Shown here piece by piece: positions 33,018 to 41,538 of a stretch of DNA of 41,670 nucleotides. A program made the position numbers and the translations under genes. Source of the stretch: Pseudovibrio denitrificans JCM 12308 (lineage in GTDB: Bacteria; Pseudomonadota; Alphaproteobacteria; Rhizobiales; Stappiaceae); assembly GCF_001310815.1 (NCBI RefSeq), contig NZ_BAZK01000035.1:1-41670 (forward strand), written 5' to 3'. Within the stretch, counting starts at the first letter, position 1. Every line of letters begins with the position of its first letter. Below the pieces are notes generated by a model that was not told the DNA's origin, made no database searches, and saw only the letters and a list, made by a program, of their open reading frames with translations.

Positions 33018-33122
33018 CTGCTGGCGTTTTGTGAGACGCAACAGCCGCCTTGTTCGTTGTGATCGTGCGGGTTTGCCGGAGACAGAGGGTTTCCGGAAGC
33101 TCGCCGGAGAGGTTAACTGGAA

Positions 33123-33650
33123 ATGCTAGGACGCTTTTTTGCGCTGCTTCTGAAAGACCCGCTCACCTCTGGTGCTGCGCTGGTGACACTGGGAAGTGCC
33201 ACTGCATTGGCAACTGCGTGGGGTTTTGAGCTTATTGGCGGCTTCAAGCCATGCCCGCTGTGTCTCATTCAGCGTAACCCTTATTATGCTGGTCTGGTGC
33301 TGGGTATTCTGGCGCTGATCTTCACCCGTATCGAGAAGCTGCGCTGGGTTTCCGTGCTGGCGCTGCTGGGGGCTACTGGTGGCTTCCTGTATGGCGGCGG
33401 TGTTGGCTTCTATCAGGCTGGCGCGGAGTGGGAACTTTGGCTTGGCCCGAATGACTGTGCCGCTGGCGGCAGCATGGAGCTGGGGTCCGCTGCGAATATG
33501 CTGCAGAGCCTTGCAACCACCAAAGTGGTGAGCTGCTCTGTTGCTCAGTTCCGCATCTTCGGCCTGTCGTTTGCTGGCCTGAACGTGATCTACGCGACTG
33601 CCATGAGCATCATTGCCGTGTGCGGTCTGGTGCTGCCACGCAAGCGGTAA
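33123..33650 (+). CDS. dsbB: Disulfide bond formation protein B
   Basis: Inner-membrane quinone-dependent oxidase that recharges DsbA. The 175-residue product has four membrane segments and the periplasmic cysteine pairs: KPCPLCLIQRNPYYAG (CPLC motif) near residue 43 and NDCAAG plus VVSCSVAQF later. The start is ATG 33123, with GGAGAGG about eight bases upstream. A strong terminator shared with ppa follows. Confidence 0.92.
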   Translation: MLGRFFALLLKDPLTSGAALVTLGSATALATAWGFELIGGFKPCPLCLIQRNPYYAGLVLGILALIFTRIEKLRWVSVLALLGATGGFLYGGGVGFYQAGAEWELWLGPNDCAAGGSMELGSAANMLQSLATTKVVSCSVAQFRIFGLSFAGLNVIYATAMSIIAVCGLVLPRKR

Positions 33651-33672
33651 GTCTCAGTGATCTGATGATATG

Positions 33673-33710
33673 AAAAAAGCCCGGGGCTCTACGCAACCCC
33701 GGGCTTTTTT
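33673..33710. terminator. Bidirectional rho-independent terminator between dsbB and ppa
   Basis: Fourteen-base-pair perfect stem (33673-33686 with 33697-33710, AAAAAAGCCCGGGG and its complement) with a 10-base loop, flanked by A and T runs on both sides. It serves both convergent genes. Confidence 0.93.
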
Positions 33711-33732
33711 GTAGGCTTGTAAGAAAGAGGGC

Positions 33733-34269
33733 TTAGCCTTCTTCTTTGCCGTAGCGCTCGATGCTTTCTACGATGAGGCGCTTTGCCTCTTCAGCACCGT
33801 GAATGCCGGTGATCTTAACCCACTTGTTCGGCTCCAGATCTTTGTAGTGCTCGAAGAAGTGCTCGATCTGCTTGATGGTGATTTCAGGCAGGTCTTCGAT
33901 GGTGTGTACGGACTCATAACGGCGGGTCAGCTTGCTGCTTGGGACAGCAATGATCTTTTCATCCTGGCCGGACTCGTCTTCCATGATCAGAACGCCGATC
34001 GGACGGCAGCTCATGACAGCGCCTGGAACGATTGGACGCTGGTTCACAACAACAACGTCGATTGGGTCGCCATCACCGCACAGGGTGTGTGGAACGAAGC
34101 CGTAGTTGCCTGGGTAACGCATAGGGGTGTAGAGGAAGCGATCGACGTACATTGCGCCGGATTCTTTTTCCATCTCGTATTTGATCGGCTCACCACCAAC
34201 TGGAACTTCAATAATAACATTGATGTCCTCAGGCGGGTTCTTACCGACGGGAATACGATCGATACGCAT
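33733..34269 (-). CDS. ppa: Inorganic pyrophosphatase (type I)
   Basis: Hydrolyses pyrophosphate to phosphate, pulling biosynthetic reactions forward. The 178-residue product has the family core MRIDRIPVGKNPPEDINVIIEVP, GPIKYE-like GEPIKYEMEKE, RYPGNYGFVPHTLCGDGDPIDVVVV with the metal-binding acidic residues, and IEHFFEHYKDLEPNKWV. Full length; transcribed alone with a strong terminator. Confidence 0.97.
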   Translation of the reverse strand: MRIDRIPVGKNPPEDINVIIEVPVGGEPIKYEMEKESGAMYVDRFLYTPMRYPGNYGFVPHTLCGDGDPIDVVVVNQRPIVPGAVMSCRPIGVLIMEDESGQDEKIIAVPSSKLTRRYESVHTIEDLPEITIKQIEHFFEHYKDLEPNKWVKITGIHGAEEAKRLIVESIERYGKEEG

Positions 34270-34404
34270 TTATGTATACTCCAATTTCATTTGCTGCCTG
34301 TATTACAGGGGCACCGGCGTCTTGCAAGATATATTTCGCTGTTGAGCTTGCGTAATTCGTCCAAGTAATTTCTGACGAATAACTCTGGGATAAGTGGGTG
34401 CTTG

Positions 34405-35004
34405 ATGTTGAAGAATTTTCAGTTCCTCATTGTTGCCATGACCGGAATTTTTATGTGCAGTCAGGCTTGGGCTGAGAGTGTTTATTCCACCCTTGATTTG
34501 AACGAGACCTGCAAGCTTCAGGAAGTGACCTCTGATCGTGCAGAGGGCTCTGCCGTGTGGATGTGTCAGGGGTATAACGGTATCCCCGTGTATGTAGCTG
34601 AAGGCGACCTGCGGTTCTTCGTTAGTTTTGGTGATATGGCGCGGGACGAGCCCGCTGCCACGCAGGGCCTGAGCCCGTGGAACCGGCTCGGCACCACCAT
34701 CGAGTGGGTGCTGGAGGGCGGCGAGCCTGTGGCGACCATTTTGCGGTGGCATACGGATATTCCGGCGGATGTTGCTGGTGCTGAAAAAGCGGATGCGGAT
34801 GGGTTTTATCGCGGACAGGTGCTGGTGATCACGCAGCTGGGGCAGGGCAAGACCTGTCACATCGGCTACGTGGATGCGCGCGCTGCCAAGGATGCGAACA
34901 AGCTGGCGCGGGATGCGGCCGGACTTCTGGCGGGTATATGGGATTGTACAAGCCAGCCGAAACTACTTGGAGGTGGTGGTCTTTCCCTCGGCCTCACTGA
35001 ATAA
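34405..35004 (+). CDS. Secreted protein of unknown function
   Basis: A 199-residue protein with a Sec signal (FLIVAMTGIFMCSQAWA, cleavage after residue 23 or so). The mature part has four cysteines (CKLQEV, MCQGYNG, TCHIGYV, WDCTS) that may form disulfides, a YNGIPVYVAEGDLRFFVSFG core and a helical stretch DAKAANKLARDAAG-like region near the end. I recognise no family with a known function. It resembles the many small conserved periplasmic proteins of Alphaproteobacteria. The ATG at 34405 is preferred to a TTG three bases earlier. Confidence 0.7.
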   Translation: MLKNFQFLIVAMTGIFMCSQAWAESVYSTLDLNETCKLQEVTSDRAEGSAVWMCQGYNGIPVYVAEGDLRFFVSFGDMARDEPAATQGLSPWNRLGTTIEWVLEGGEPVATILRWHTDIPADVAGAEKADADGFYRGQVLVITQLGQGKTCHIGYVDARAAKDANKLARDAAGLLAGIWDCTSQPKLLGGGGLSLGLTE

Positions 35005-35476
35005 GACCCCGCGAATTCTCGCAGCAATAAGTTGTAGGGGGAAGCGGTTCGGTTCTCCTTCAGCACTGTGACGAGTGGGTCAATGGGGGGTAGGGGTGAG
35101 AGTCATCACCACAGCTCCACAGAACCGAACCTGCTTGGGCAACAACGATAATTTGGCTGGCATTCGTGGCTCCTCAATGACCCAATTGGGGCGAAATAGA
35201 GAAACTACTGTGACAATTTTAGCGTGTACTCTGAATTCTGAGGGGTACCTTTGCCGGGCAACAAAAAGTGCCTGACTTGCGTTCTTTCAGGCTTTGCCGC
35301 AGGATGGACGGATTATGTGGTAAAATGGGTTTGTCGATGGCTTGAAGTGTGTCGCGGATTTCCAAAATCACGCTGCGTGCTCAACCAGATTGCCCCGGTG
35401 CAAACGCGGATGAGGGAGCTGAGCTTCGTCTTTCCAGCGGGTGCCTGACCACAGGATCTGAACGCGGGAGGCCTTC
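35005..35476. other. Non-coding region with nested inverted repeats upstream of the DUF2794 gene
   Basis: About 470 bases without a convincing gene. An 11-bp inverted repeat (GGTTCGGTTCT, 35046-35056, with AGAACCGAACC, 35121-35131) and an overlapping 7-bp one (TGGGTCA, 35076-35082, with TGACCCA, 35178-35184) could form alternative RNA structures. Small frames at 35075-35275 and 35251-35448 look like chance. Confidence 0.4.
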
Positions 35477-35881
35477 ATGAGTGAAGGGGATGATATTGCA
35501 ATAGTGTCGGGGAGCGTTCGCTCTCTTGATGGTAGCTCAAACAGCACTGCCGTTAAACGAAAACCGAACCTCCCGAAACCGATAGTTGCTTTTCATCGAA
35601 CGGAACTCGATCAGATCCTCAGGCTGTACGGGCGCATGGTTGCCAGTGGCGAGTGGCGCGATTACGCCATCGGCCACGGAACAGACAAGGCGATCTTCGC
35701 CATCTTCCGCCGCTCCAGCGAAATGCCGCTTTACCGAATTGAAAAAGACCCCAAACTTGCCCGCAAACAAGGCGCCTACTGTGTTGTTGGCGCTGGCGGC
35801 ATGATCCTCAAACGCGGCCACGATCTGGCCAACGTACTCAAAGTGCTTGAAAAGAAAAAGCATCTGCGTGTGGTGGAGTGA
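35477..35881 (+). CDS. DUF2794 family protein
   Basis: A 134-residue alphaproteobacterial protein. The hallmark is FHRTELDQILRLYGRMVASGEWRDYAIGHGTDKAIFAIFRRSSEMPLYRIEK, followed by the ARKQGAYCVVGAGGMILKRGHDLANVLKVL ending. Residues 1-35 are a polar, probably disordered tail. The ATG at 35477 follows GGGAGG. No activity is known for the family. It is followed by an MFS transporter gene 78 bases downstream in the same direction. Confidence 0.88.
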   Translation: MSEGDDIAIVSGSVRSLDGSSNSTAVKRKPNLPKPIVAFHRTELDQILRLYGRMVASGEWRDYAIGHGTDKAIFAIFRRSSEMPLYRIEKDPKLARKQGAYCVVGAGGMILKRGHDLANVLKVLEKKKHLRVVE

Positions 35882-35959
35882 TCAGGCTGTTAAGCTGTCT
35901 GAGGATGCTGGTGCCGCCGGTGAGCATTTGCTGATGTGAAGCGCGAAAGGCGTGAAGCG

Positions 35960-37201
35960 ATGGGTTGGTCTCGATTTGCATTGCTTCTCCTTGTCCTCGT
36001 GGATGTTATGGGGCAAGGGATGATCTTTCCGATCGTCAACACCCTCGTGCTGGTGCCGGGCAGTACCTTTGTTCCCCGTGGAGATTCCCTAGCTATCCGG
36101 GAGATTGATTTCAGTCTTTTGACGGCGGCGTTCTACATCAGCTGGTTTTTTGGTGGCGCTTATATCTCCAAGCTTTCAGACTACATCGGGCGTAAGAAGG
36201 CCATTCTTGTTTGCCTGTTTGGCGCTTTGTTCGGATACGGGCTGGCTGTTGTTGCGCTGCTTTGGTCCAATCTGCCATTGCTTGTGCTGGCGCGTGCGAT
36301 TACCGGGTTTTCTGCTGGCAATCAGCCAATTGCGCAAGCGGCTCTTGTTGATCTCAGCACCACGAGTGCCGAGAGAAACCGGAATATGGGGTATGTGACG
36401 GCGGCGATTGCCCTTGGTTTGATCATCGGGCCGCTGTTTGCAGGAACGCTCAGTGATCCCTCGATCATGGGTGGGTATGCTTCGCTGGAACTGCCTTTTT
36501 ACGCGGCGCTGGTGCTGATCCTGATCAACATTGTTCTGATCATTATTTTCTTTGAGGAGACAAATCAGACACGGCGTAAGATAGATTTTGGCCTGTCGGA
36601 GGTGTTTCTCGTTCTTTGGCGGGCGCATTCTCGGCCAACAATCCTGAAGCTGTGTGCTGTGTTTCTTTTTGTCGAGGTGGGGCTGAGTGCCTTTTACATC
36701 TACCTCAACAACTACATGGTGCTGCGCTTTGGGTTCGATACCCTGCAGAACAGCATTCTCATGATCATTTTCGGATCGGTTCTGGCGCTTGTCAGTTCGC
36801 TTTTGGTGGGGCCAATATCGCAGCGGTTTTCGAAGGTGGCGACCATTGTTGTGAGCGTGACTGTGATGGGCGTCGGGCTGCTGGTCTTTACGGTGAACGA
36901 CGTGGCGTGGCTGTCTTACTTCCTGACGGTGCCTATCGTTGCGGCCTTTGCGCTGACCCTGCCGCTCATGTTCTCTTTGTTTTCTGCCGCCGTTGATGAA
37001 AGCGAGCAGGGCTGGATTATGGGGATCACCATTTCAAGCTCAACAGGCGGCCAGTTCATCCTTGCTATTGCCGGCGCCTCGTTGATGACAGCCAACATCC
37101 ATGGCGTGTTCATCGCCGGTATCACCTGCTTCGCCATCGCCCTTGGCCTCATTTTCCTCCTCTGGCGCCAACCGGATATTCGGGCTTTGGATTATGGGTA
37201 G
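35960..37201 (+). CDS. MFS transporter (TetA/drug-efflux-like)
   Basis: A 413-residue major-facilitator protein. Twelve membrane segments can be placed, and the loop 2-3 motif SKLSDYIGRKKAIL (the GxxxDRxGRkx element, here with SDYIGRKK) is intact. The tetracycline/drug subgroup fits LLLVLVDVMGQGMIFPIVNTLVL at the N-terminus. A long periplasmic loop follows TM1 (residues 30-55, PGSTFVPRGDSLAIREI). The ATG at 35960 with AAAGGCG upstream is preferred to GTG 35936. The substrate cannot be told from the sequence. Confidence 0.9.
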   Translation: MGWSRFALLLLVLVDVMGQGMIFPIVNTLVLVPGSTFVPRGDSLAIREIDFSLLTAAFYISWFFGGAYISKLSDYIGRKKAILVCLFGALFGYGLAVVALLWSNLPLLVLARAITGFSAGNQPIAQAALVDLSTTSAERNRNMGYVTAAIALGLIIGPLFAGTLSDPSIMGGYASLELPFYAALVLILINIVLIIIFFEETNQTRRKIDFGLSEVFLVLWRAHSRPTILKLCAVFLFVEVGLSAFYIYLNNYMVLRFGFDTLQNSILMIIFGSVLALVSSLLVGPISQRFSKVATIVVSVTVMGVGLLVFTVNDVAWLSYFLTVPIVAAFALTLPLMFSLFSAAVDESEQGWIMGITISSSTGGQFILAIAGASLMTANIHGVFIAGITCFAIALGLIFLLWRQPDIRALDYG

Positions 37202-37243
37202 GCGCTGATTTCTGCCAGTTAGCATTTGCTGGATTGGAGGTTT

Positions 37244-37282
37244 CTTCGCTGTCTTTGACGAGTGGCTCGTTTGACAGCGAAG
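37244..37282. repeat. Strong two-part hairpin between convergent genes
   Basis: CTTCGCTGTC (37244-37253) pairs perfectly with GACAGCGAAG (37273-37282), and inside it ACGAG (37258-37262) pairs with CTCGT (37266-37270) around a three-base loop. It lies 43 bases after the MFS stop, before the PLP enzyme's stop on the other strand. No T run follows on either strand, so it is either a processed 3' end or a repeat-element hairpin. Confidence 0.55.
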
Positions 37283-37351
37283 ACCAGATTGTATTTGAGC
37301 AGCCTAAGAGGCTGAACTCATGAACTGACTGCCCGCTCTTTTGAAACCCGC

Positions 37352-38449
37352 TCAAGCTTCTGAGAAGGCTTGCCAGAGTTCTTCTACTGGCTCGCATCCC
37401 ACGGACAAACGGATAAAGGCGGGGCCTACTGCATCTCCCCAGCGGGCGCGGCGTTCTGCTGAGCTGTGAACTCCGCCAAAGGAGGTCGCAGGGCGCAGGA
37501 GTGCACATGAGTTGATGAACTCTTCAGCCTGAGCTTCCGTCTCAAGGGTGAAGGAGATGAGGAAACCAAAACGCATTTGTTGAGTTTTGGCCAGCGTGTG
37601 GGCTGGGTCGTTTTCTAAGCCCGGGAAGCGGATGGATTTGACAGCAGGATGCTTTGCAAGGCGTTCTGCCAGAAGGGCCGCAGAGTTACACATCCGATCA
37701 TAACGCACATCCAGCGTTTCCAGACCACGATGCAGCAGCCATGCTTCTTGTGGGCCAGGAATGCAGCCGGAAAACTTGCGCCACTCTTCGACAGCATCGA
37801 AGATCTCAGTGTTTCGAGTGGCGACATGACCCATCAGAGCGTCTGAATGACCTGCCATGGATTTGGTGTCCGAGGAAACAACGATATCGACCCCGTAATC
37901 CAATGGACGCTGGCCAAGCGGCGTGAGGGTTGTGTTGTCACAGATTGTGATGCCACCTGCATCGCTTACGGCAGACGCGATTGCTGACATATCCAGTAGG
38001 TCGAGGCCCGGATTTGAGGGCGTTTCCAGAAACACGACGTTGAACCCCTCAAAGCCGCCTGTGGTGAACTCAGCAGTGTCGCGCTCAAAGACTTCAACGC
38101 CAAACTTTGCCAGAAACTGGCTGGAGAGGATGCGGGTCACATAGTAGCCATCTGCCGGGACGAGCAATCGATCGCCTGCTTTGAGCGTTGCGAAGAGGGC
38201 TGCTGAAATTGCTGCCATTCCGGATGGAAAACAAAGGCAAGGCGCTGCTTCGAGATGGGCGAGAGCATGTTCCAGTTGGGTCCATGTTGGGTTGCTGACA
38301 CGTCCGTAGTTTGGGAAGTCTTCGGGCAATCCTGGAAGATGGTACATGGAGCTTTGCACCAGAGGTAACGCAATTGGCTCACCCTTAGACAGGTTCTGAC
38401 CGCGAAGATGCAGGAACTCGCCCATGTTTGGTGAAGTGCGTTGTGTCAT
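37352..38449 (-). CDS. Cys/Met-metabolism PLP-dependent enzyme (cystathionine gamma-lyase/synthase family)
   Basis: A 365-residue fold-type I PLP enzyme. The active-site lysine lies in SSDTKSMAGHSDALMGHV and matches the family's SxTK; CLCFPSGMAAISAALFA (SGMAA) and VVFLETPSNPGLDLLDMSAIA are further landmarks. The start at 38449 follows GGGAG, and a longer frame start at 38530 lacks support. Substrate residues cannot be resolved: gamma-lyase, gamma-synthase or O-acetylhomoserine sulfhydrylase are possible. The C-terminal FGGVHSSAERRARWGDAVGPAFIRLSVGCE is the normal ending. Confidence 0.9.
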   Translation of the reverse strand: MTQRTSPNMGEFLHLRGQNLSKGEPIALPLVQSSMYHLPGLPEDFPNYGRVSNPTWTQLEHALAHLEAAPCLCFPSGMAAISAALFATLKAGDRLLVPADGYYVTRILSSQFLAKFGVEVFERDTAEFTTGGFEGFNVVFLETPSNPGLDLLDMSAIASAVSDAGGITICDNTTLTPLGQRPLDYGVDIVVSSDTKSMAGHSDALMGHVATRNTEIFDAVEEWRKFSGCIPGPQEAWLLHRGLETLDVRYDRMCNSAALLAERLAKHPAVKSIRFPGLENDPAHTLAKTQQMRFGFLISFTLETEAQAEEFINSCALLRPATSFGGVHSSAERRARWGDAVGPAFIRLSVGCEPVEELWQAFSEA

Positions 38450-38681
38450 GCGGAATCTCCCATTGGATCGTGTCAGCGCGCGTTCCGCACTGAGTTGTTG
38501 TTTATGCTGGCCTTTATGAGGGGGGCTCAACGGTCATTGCAGTGATGGTAATGTACGCGTTACAGAGTTGTCTATCTTCCTATCAAATAGGAGAAAGCAT
38601 CCCTTTGATGAGCAGCGTATTTTCAGCTTAACACGTTGGTTTTTTCAATAGGCGGCTCGCTCTATCACGAGGCGCTGAACG

Positions 38682-39962
38682 TTATGCCAAAGCGTTCTTC
38701 AGCCGTGTGGTGGCGATGAGTTTGGGGAGGCGCCAGATGATGGGGATGGAGACGAGGACGGCAAGGAGGATGTAGTAGACAGGGGCGTAATCCCTGCCGG
38801 TCTGGTTGACCAGATAGGTGGCGACGATGGGAGTGGTGCCGCCAAAGAGGGCCATGCTCAGATTATATCCCAGAGCTACCACACTGCATCGCAGATGATC
38901 CGGGGCCATCAGGGTAAGGGCTGTGATGGAGAGTGCCCAGCCGACTGTGCTTGTCAGGGTGAGGCCGAACTGGCCGAGAAAGACAGAGGCCGTGTCTGGG
39001 CGGAGCATGAGCCACCAGCATGGGCCTGCCAGTATGAATGTTGCAACAGCTCCTGCCAGAAAAGCTGGCCGTAAGCCGAACCGGTCTGCAGCTAGTCCGC
39101 AAACGGGAATGAACAGAGCCATCACGACCAGATTAAGCGTTGTGACGTTGAGCGCTGCTGATGAGCCAAAGTTTGGGTCAGCGCTCAGATATGACACTGC
39201 GTAGACGTAAATCACGAAGTAGATCACCGCTGTTGGGATGAGCAGTAAGATCATCTGCCCGATCAAGGCGGAATGATCTCGCAGGCTTTGCCAGACTGGT
39301 GAGCCTTGATCTGACTGGTTTTTGACCAGCACAGTGTCAGTGATGTGCCGCCTGATGATTGCGCTGAAGAGGGCGACCAGTGTGCCGAATGCAAAAGCCA
39401 CGCGCCATCCCCAGTCCGCCATCTGATCTGCAGTAAGCAAGAGGCTGATGCCAGCGGGGACTGCAGAGCCTATGAGGCAACCGGAGATCATGGCGCAGGC
39501 GATCCATGCGCCTGTGAGTGCACGGCGTTCCGGTTCAGCCTGTTCTACCAGAAGGACGCCTGAGGCGGTGTATTCTCCGGCCACGGCAATGCCCTGGATG
39601 ATCCTGATCAGGACGAGAAGAACTGCTGCGGTGATGCCGATCTGATGAAATGTGGGCAGCAGCGCAATGGCGAGGGAGCCTCCGCCCATCAACAGGACAG
39701 AGATCATCATGGCGGCCTTTCTGCCGACACGGTCTCCGATATGGCCGAAGATGACACTGCCGATCGGTCGTGCGGCATAGCCGACAGCCAGCACGGCGAA
39801 TGTGGAGAGGACGGAGGCAACCCGGTTTTCTAGCGGGAAGAACTGGGTGGCCAACGTGGCGGTGAGGAAGCCGTAGACCGTGAAGTCGTACCACTCCAGA
39901 ACATTGCCACTCGCTGCTGCGATGATTGAGCGGGGTGGCAGTCTCTGTTGTGATCCGGACAT
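38682..39962 (-). CDS. MFS transporter, metabolite:H+ symporter (MHS) family
   Basis: A 426-residue proton symporter-type protein of the ProP/KgtP/CitA group. GNVLEWYDFTVYGF at residues 19-32 is the MHS signature, and GHIGDRVGRKAAM is the loop 2-3 motif; GRR-type ERRALTGAW follows TM5. About twelve membrane segments. Substrates of the group include citrate, alpha-ketoglutarate, proline/betaine and shikimate; none can be chosen here. It starts at ATG 39962, well separated from the CPBP gene. Confidence 0.92.
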   Translation of the reverse strand: MSGSQQRLPPRSIIAAASGNVLEWYDFTVYGFLTATLATQFFPLENRVASVLSTFAVLAVGYAARPIGSVIFGHIGDRVGRKAAMMISVLLMGGGSLAIALLPTFHQIGITAAVLLVLIRIIQGIAVAGEYTASGVLLVEQAEPERRALTGAWIACAMISGCLIGSAVPAGISLLLTADQMADWGWRVAFAFGTLVALFSAIIRRHITDTVLVKNQSDQGSPVWQSLRDHSALIGQMILLLIPTAVIYFVIYVYAVSYLSADPNFGSSAALNVTTLNLVVMALFIPVCGLAADRFGLRPAFLAGAVATFILAGPCWWLMLRPDTASVFLGQFGLTLTSTVGWALSITALTLMAPDHLRCSVVALGYNLSMALFGGTTPIVATYLVNQTGRDYAPVYYILLAVLVSIPIIWRLPKLIATTRLKNALA

Positions 39963-40071
39963 TCAACAACCCTTTGCCGAGATAGCTCGAAGCCGTGGCT
40001 GGCGAGCTCGTTACACAACACTGCTTAGCAGCATTCCCTTACGGAAAAGGTATCGTGGTGTTTGGTGTGCC

Positions 40072-40929
40072 TTACTTTGCCAGCATGGGGTAGGTGAAGA
40101 ACAGGATGTGGGTGAGGTTGACGAGGAAGTGGACGGCGATGGCGGCTTCTACGCGGCCTGATTTCCAGAAGGTAGCGCCGTAGAACAGGCCTGCAACGAA
40201 AGAGAAGGCGGCGTATGGCAGGCCGCCTTCCAGATGGTAGTAGGCGAAGTGGAGGGAGGAGATCACCAGAGCGGCGGTGCCTGCCCAGAAGCTGCGGCCC
40301 AGCTTCTCCATGATCTGGCCCATGATGAACTGGCGGAAGAATGCCTCTTCTGCCACGCAGGTGAACAGCAGGTTGGCGAACATCCAGACTGGCAGGAAAG
40401 ACACCAGTTTCGGGTCGAGTACCACCAGTCCGGCGGCATAGGTTGCGCCGATGAGGACGGCTGCTGTTGGGATGAAGAACAGCAGCGTAATACGCAGACT
40501 GCGGAGCCATTCCTTTGCTGAGCGCATGCGCGGGGCGGCGAAGAGGAACAGTAGGAAGCCGAGCGCGGCCTTATCGAAGTTCAGATACAGCGAGTATGGC
40601 ACGGCATCCGGGCTGGTCTTCACATCAGAGAGAACCTGCAGATTGTGAAAGCCGGGGGCTTCGTGCTTCATGACGAGATGGCCTGCCAGCAGCAACAGAG
40701 CGACCATCACATAATAGAGCCAGACAGGGTGTTTTTGCTTGAAGAGGAAAGCACTGACCACGGCCCAACTGAGGACGAGCAGAAGGCCTGTTGTGTTTAG
40801 TATGCCTGCGATCACCGCTAAAATCAGAGAGAGCGCGATTAAAGCAAGTGGCACCCTTGGTTGGGTGATGAAAGGGACGCTTGCAATGGCAAGGCCGAGA
40901 ATAAGATAAGCACTCAATGAAAGCGGCAT
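40072..40929 (-). CDS. CPBP family intramembrane glutamic endopeptidase (Abi/CAAX-type)
   Basis: A 285-residue membrane protein with about eight hydrophobic segments. The three CPBP motifs are all present: EEAFFRQF (residues 194-201), SSLHFAYYH near 225, and VHFLVNLTHILFF near 270. Such proteases process prenylated or other membrane substrates; bacterial members include bacteriocin-immunity and scaffold proteins. Function is not assignable further. The gene is monocistronic, 109 bases upstream of the MHS transporter on the same strand. Confidence 0.92.
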   Translation of the reverse strand: MPLSLSAYLILGLAIASVPFITQPRVPLALIALSLILAVIAGILNTTGLLLVLSWAVVSAFLFKQKHPVWLYYVMVALLLLAGHLVMKHEAPGFHNLQVLSDVKTSPDAVPYSLYLNFDKAALGFLLFLFAAPRMRSAKEWLRSLRITLLFFIPTAAVLIGATYAAGLVVLDPKLVSFLPVWMFANLLFTCVAEEAFFRQFIMGQIMEKLGRSFWAGTAALVISSLHFAYYHLEGGLPYAAFSFVAGLFYGATFWKSGRVEAAIAVHFLVNLTHILFFTYPMLAK

Positions 40930-41092
40930 GATGAAACTTTTGGGTGTCGCAATAAGCAGAAAATGAGTTGCTTTAGAGAGTGAGGTAAAGCTGCCGCTAA
41001 GTCAAATGTGCAGAAGGCATCGCCCGGCTGGAGCTGATGAGGCTGTGTACCGGGAGATGCTGAGATGTTTGGTTTGGGAATGATCTGGCGTG

Positions 41093-41461
41093 TTAAACCA
41101 GAATTTCTTCTTTCAGGCTGCTGACGAACCCAACTGTATCGTTGAACTCAGCCTCTGGCAGGCTGAAGGATTCCAGTGTGGCTTTGAGGTGGCCGAGGAA
41201 GGCTTCCCAGTCAGCTTCGGTGATGCCCATGCCTTTGTGGGTGAGGACCATGTCGCGGCCGGTGTAATAGAGTGGTCCGCCTGCGCTGTTGGCGAGATAA
41301 TCAATGAGCAGCTGCTTTTCGCGTGCGATCCCATCTTCACCGCGGTTCTGCCAGAACCGTGCGAGGAGGTCATCACTTTGAAGGCGAGGGAGCAGGTTGT
41401 CGACGACCGCAGAAATTGCGTCATAGCCGCCGAGGCGTTCGTACAAAGTCTTGTTACTCAT
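41093..41461 (-). CDS. Group I truncated haemoglobin (TrHb1)
   Basis: A 122-residue 2-on-2 globin. YERLGGYDAISAVVDNLL opens it, and GGPLYYTGRDMVLTHKGMGIT contains the proximal histidine H75. The glycine pairs and the length fit group I (HbN/glbN) better than group II. These globins bind O2 and NO and can remove NO. A possible FNR-type site lies about 65 bases upstream. Monocistronic as far as can be seen. Confidence 0.92.
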   Translation of the reverse strand: MSNKTLYERLGGYDAISAVVDNLLPRLQSDDLLARFWQNRGEDGIAREKQLLIDYLANSAGGPLYYTGRDMVLTHKGMGITEADWEAFLGHLKATLESFSLPEAEFNDTVGFVSSLKEEILV

Positions 41462-41524
41462 AATCAGGCCTTTTGTCCTAGGGGGTTAAAAGGCTGAGAT
41501 TAAACAGGATTTAGGTATTTCTAC

Positions 41525-41538
41525 TTGATAAATGTTAA
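41525..41538 (-). promoter_or_regulatory. Weak FNR/Nnr-like site upstream of the truncated haemoglobin gene
   Basis: TTGAT, four bases, GTTAA resembles the FNR/Dnr-type palindrome TTGAT-N4-ATCAA, with the second half matching in three of five bases. It is about 64 bases upstream of the globin start. Half of it could be chance. Confidence 0.25.

Noticed and set aside
35075..35448. Two small plus-strand frames upstream of the DUF2794 gene
   Set aside because: They overlap inverted repeats, lack ribosome binding sites and do not resemble proteins.
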